NCBI GenBank assembly: GCA_003219995.1
Contig: QHRC01000197.1
Coordinates: 1 to 7,959 of the forward strand
Direction: 5' to 3'
DNA: 7,959 nucleotides
DNA from: Verrucomicrobiota bacterium
GTDB taxonomy: Bacteria; Verrucomicrobiota; Verrucomicrobiia; Chthoniobacterales; UBA10450
The position numbers were made by a program, and so were the translations under genes. Position 1 is the stretch's first letter; each line of letters opens with the position of its first letter. Shown one piece after another: positions 5,770 to 7,959 of this stretch. The notes under the pieces are model-generated. The model made no database searches. It was not told the DNA's origin and was given only the letters and a program-made list of their open reading frames with translations.

Positions 5770-7221
5770 CTACGCGGCGGCCTCTTCGCTCGCGTGGACC
5801 AGTTCCGCGTAAATTTCCTCGTAACTTTGGGCCGCCATCGCCCATGAAAAATCGCGCTCCATTGCGTGGGCCATCAGTTTTGTCCAGACGTCGCGCTCGC
5901 GAAAAATTGCGCGCGCGCGTTTGATCGCATCCCAAAAAGCTTCCGTGGAATATTCGTAACAGAGAAAACCGTAGCCGCTGTCGCTCGCGGGATCGTAGTC
6001 CTCGATGATCTCCTGAATTCCGCCGGTGGCCCGCGCGACCGGAAGAGCGCCGTACTTCAGGCTGTACATCGCGCTTAATCCGGCCGACTCGAAACGCGAG
6101 GGGATAAGGCTGATGTCCATCCCCGCTTCAATCACATGCGCCAGCTTTTCGTTGTAATGTTTTCGATAAGCGAACTTCGTCGGAAATTTTCGCGCCGCGA
6201 CGGCCAGAGCGGTCTCATACGCTGGATCGCCTTCGCCGAGAATGATCAAGCGGACATCGTCCGAAAGTAGCCGATCCAGCGCCGGCACGAGAATTTGAAA
6301 ACCTTTTTCTTCAACTACGCGAGTGACCATTCCGAAAACAGGGCCGGAGGGCGCCGGGGCAAGTTGCAATCCCGCCGTGAGAGCGCCACGACAAACCTGT
6401 TTTCCCCAAAGCGAACTCGAATTGTAGCCGATCGGGAGAAGCTTGTCCGTCTCCGGGTTCCAGCGGGCATAATCCGCGCCGTGCAGAATCGCAGTGAGCT
6501 TAAAGGCATTTTCGCGCAGCACAATGTCGAGCCCATAACCGCACTCCGGCGTTTGCATCTCGCGCTTGTAGTGTTCGCTGACGGTGGTGAGCTTGTCGGC
6601 GAAAAGGATTCCGCCTTTCAGGAAATTCACCTTCCCGAAAAACTCGATCCCGCGAAGCGTGAAGAAACGTTCATGCAGATTCGTCAGGCGAAAATCAAGC
6701 CCCCAAAAACTGCCTTGGTCGGCAAGATGATGGATTGTGAGCACGGTGGCGAACGGCAAATGGTGGGCACGCACGAAAACGGGCACGAGCGCGGCCGGCC
6801 AATCGTGCAGATGAAGAATTTGCGGCGGCGGTGTTAAACGGCGCGCCAATTCCACGGCGGCCTTGCTGAAAAAAATAAAGCGCGCGGCGTTGTCCTCGTA
6901 CGGCACACCGTTTTCGCCGTAGATGCCTGCCCGGTCAAAAAAATCGTCGCACCGGATGAGAAATAATTGCACGCCGCTCGCGCTTCGGCCCTGGAGATAT
7001 TCTGCGATGTAAGTTTTGTCCCCCACTCTTACATCGACAGTTATCCCCGTGTCGTCTTCCTTGAATTCCGGATTCTCTCTAATTTCGCGATAAAACGGCA
7101 GCGCCACCGCAACCTCATGGCCGCGTGCTCGCAGCGCATGCGGCAAAGCATCCATTACATCGACGAGCGCGCCGGCGCGCGCCAGCGGCGGACCCTCTGC
7201 GCTGATCATCAAGATTCGCAT
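5770..7221 (-). CDS. glgA: Glycogen synthase (GT5 family) with an altered nucleotide-sugar motif
   Basis: Family GT5 synthases transfer glucose from ADP-glucose to the end of a growing alpha-1,4-glucan in the cytoplasm. The protein is 483 aa from ATG 7221, close to the E. coli length. The N-terminal Rossmann domain starts MRILMISAEG. HLHDW (137-141) holds the expected active-site His, ILHGADYARWNP (245-256) matches the HGID/WNP motif, and VTRVVEEKG (299-307) keeps the phosphate-binding R301 and K306. PSRFESAGL (374-382) keeps the catalytic-site E378 but has Ala where most have Cys. The normal K-X-G-G-L motif at residues 15-19 reads R-A-G-A-L. The frame continues 13 codons upstream to 7260, but ATG 7221 is chosen because it follows an AAGAGGA ribosome site, overlaps the upstream stop as TGATG, and gives the canonical N-terminus. 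GT5 membership is secure; the exact donor specificity or activity is not. Confidence 0.88.
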   Translation of the reverse strand: MRILMISAEGPPLARAGALVDVMDALPHALRARGHEVAVALPFYREIRENPEFKEDDTGITVDVRVGDKTYIAEYLQGRSASGVQLFLIRCDDFFDRAGIYGENGVPYEDNAARFIFFSKAAVELARRLTPPPQILHLHDWPAALVPVFVRAHHLPFATVLTIHHLADQGSFWGLDFRLTNLHERFFTLRGIEFFGKVNFLKGGILFADKLTTVSEHYKREMQTPECGYGLDIVLRENAFKLTAILHGADYARWNPETDKLLPIGYNSSSLWGKQVCRGALTAGLQLAPAPSGPVFGMVTRVVEEKGFQILVPALDRLLSDDVRLIILGEGDPAYETALAVAARKFPTKFAYRKHYNEKLAHVIEAGMDISLIPSRFESAGLSAMYSLKYGALPVARATGGIQEIIEDYDPASDSGYGFLCYEYSTEAFWDAIKRARAIFRERDVWTKLMAHAMERDFSWAMAAQSYEEIYAELVHASEEAAA

Positions 7222-7959
7222 CAATTCCTCTTGCCTAACGAGTATTCCCGCTTCACCCAATCGAGCGCTTCCTCACGCGTTTTCAGGGCGCCTTCAAGCT
7301 GCCGCGTTTCCACTGCTTCAAGAATTTCGCCGAACTTCGGGCCAGGCTTCAGACCAAGCGCGATCAAATCTTCGCCACGCACGAGCGGCAGTGGAATGAT
7401 CGGCTCGTTGGCGAATTCTTCGCGTTTCCCTACGAGCCATGGCTGCTCGCGCAATCGACGCGGTGCAGTTCGAGCTCCTCCTCAAAGGTCGGTCGCGCCA
7501 TGAAACGCTTCAGCTTCGCCACCCGCATTCGCGGGACATCTTTGAAAACCATGTGCTGCCGCACCATCTCGACCGTCGCATCGATCTCCGCGCGCGAGAA
7601 ACGCAACCGTTCCATGATCGCCTCGCTCATCTCGGCGCCGATGCGATCGTGCGCATTGAAACGAATCCGGCCGGTTGGATCGACATTCGCCGTGCGCGGT
7701 TTTGCGATGTCGTGAAGCAATACGGAGAAAACGAGCGGCACAGAGACTTTTGCCGGCAACAGTTGCAACATCAGTCGCGTATGCTGAAAAACGTCCCCTT
7801 CCGGATGAAATTGTTCCGGCTGCGCGCAACCTTTCATCGCCTCCATCTCAGGGATGATTGCGCGCATAAGACCGCTCTGGTCGAGCAAATCCCAGCCGCG
7901 AACACGGTTCGGTGAAATGAAAATGCGCACCAATTCTTCGCGAATTCGTTCCGCGCTGA
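7221..7959 (-). pseudogene. HD-type CCA tRNA nucleotidyltransferase/poly(A) polymerase-like, 3' part, frameshifted
   Basis: The gene enters from the right edge with its N-terminal nucleotidyltransferase domain off-window. The visible part reads AERIREELVRIF, then KGCAQPEQFHPEGDVFQHT and LLHDIAKP (HD pair at about 7709-7714) and an HDRIGAEM segment, typical of the HD-containing branch that adds or trims tRNA CCA ends or makes poly(A). The first frame reaches HRVDCASSHGS and stops at TAG 7430-7432. The expected C-terminal segment (KREEFANEP, DLIALGLKPGPKFGEIL, ETRQLEGALKTREEALDWVKRE) continues in another frame and ends at TGA 7221-7223. From memory of relatives, about seven residues (NY-F-type) are missing at the junction. 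With the frame change, this implies a deletion near 22 nt around 7433-7440. It could be a true mutation or an assembly error. The next gene, glgA, starts on its stop codon. Confidence 0.8.
7226..7232 (-). promoter_or_regulatory. Shine-Dalgarno that fixes the glgA start
   Basis: AAGAGGA on the minus strand lies four bases before ATG 7221. It is the clearest ribosome site in the window, and it lies inside the last codons of the upstream gene, whose TGA shares its A with the glgA ATG. This arrangement favours translational coupling. Confidence 0.7.

Noticed and set aside
7161..7180. GC palindrome around GCGCGCCGGCGCGC in glgA
   Set aside because: It lies in the codons for the N-terminal R-A-G-A motif at a conserved alignment position and adds no residues, so it is not an inserted element.

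Overview
The window reads as a stretch of a Gram-negative bacterial chromosome with moderately high G+C. From memory of protein families, the wording of the UvrA, GmhA, GlgA and CCA-transferase-like proteins is closest to soil Verrucomicrobiota (Chthoniobacterales-type). That placement is an inference from recalled family resemblance, not a search result. GmhA, a heptose-pathway enzyme, fits an LPS-bearing cell. Nothing resembles a phage, plasmid or defence island.

Layout from left to right. Positions 1-1965 (minus strand) hold the N-terminal two thirds of uvrA, which runs off the left edge. Its frame stays open although it carries two palindromic DNA elements (27-134 and 622-674). A third, related palindrome (2022-2073) fills most of the gap between uvrA and the upstream gene pckG (2075-3889, minus), which encodes GTP-dependent PEP carboxykinase. 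A divergent intergenic region (3890-4131) with three stem-loops separates pckG from a plus-strand rhomboid-like membrane protein (4132-4974) that appears to lack the protease catalytic residues. Its end converges on gmhA (4993-5571, minus). Upstream of gmhA on the same strand lie tRNA-Val(GAC) (5624-5698) with its own sigma70-like promoter, then a divergent glycogen synthase glgA (5770-7221). The 3' end of an HD-type CCA tRNA nucleotidyltransferase-like gene (7221-7959) follows; it is broken by a frameshift and enters from the right edge.

How the genes relate: most are housekeeping genes for DNA repair, gluconeogenesis, glycogen synthesis, heptose synthesis and tRNA function. pckG and uvrA are co-oriented. 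The CCA-transferase-like gene and glgA are joined by a TGATG overlap with a clear Shine-Dalgarno sequence, so they are probably coupled in translation. The tRNA lies between two minus-strand genes and may be co-transcribed with gmhA.

The most noteworthy signal is the cluster of three multi-hairpin palindromic elements around one gene. Two sit inside the uvrA reading frame and are translated as extra surface-loop peptides. The 622-674 and 2022-2073 elements share CTGTAG...CTACAG termini, which suggests a REP-like or Rickettsia-palindromic-element-like family that tolerates insertion into coding sequence. Other points are a GlgA with the conserved K-X-G-G-L nucleotide-sugar motif changed to R-A-G-A-L, a GmhA with Asp at an expected His metal-ligand position, the pseudo-rhomboid, and the frameshift near 7430.
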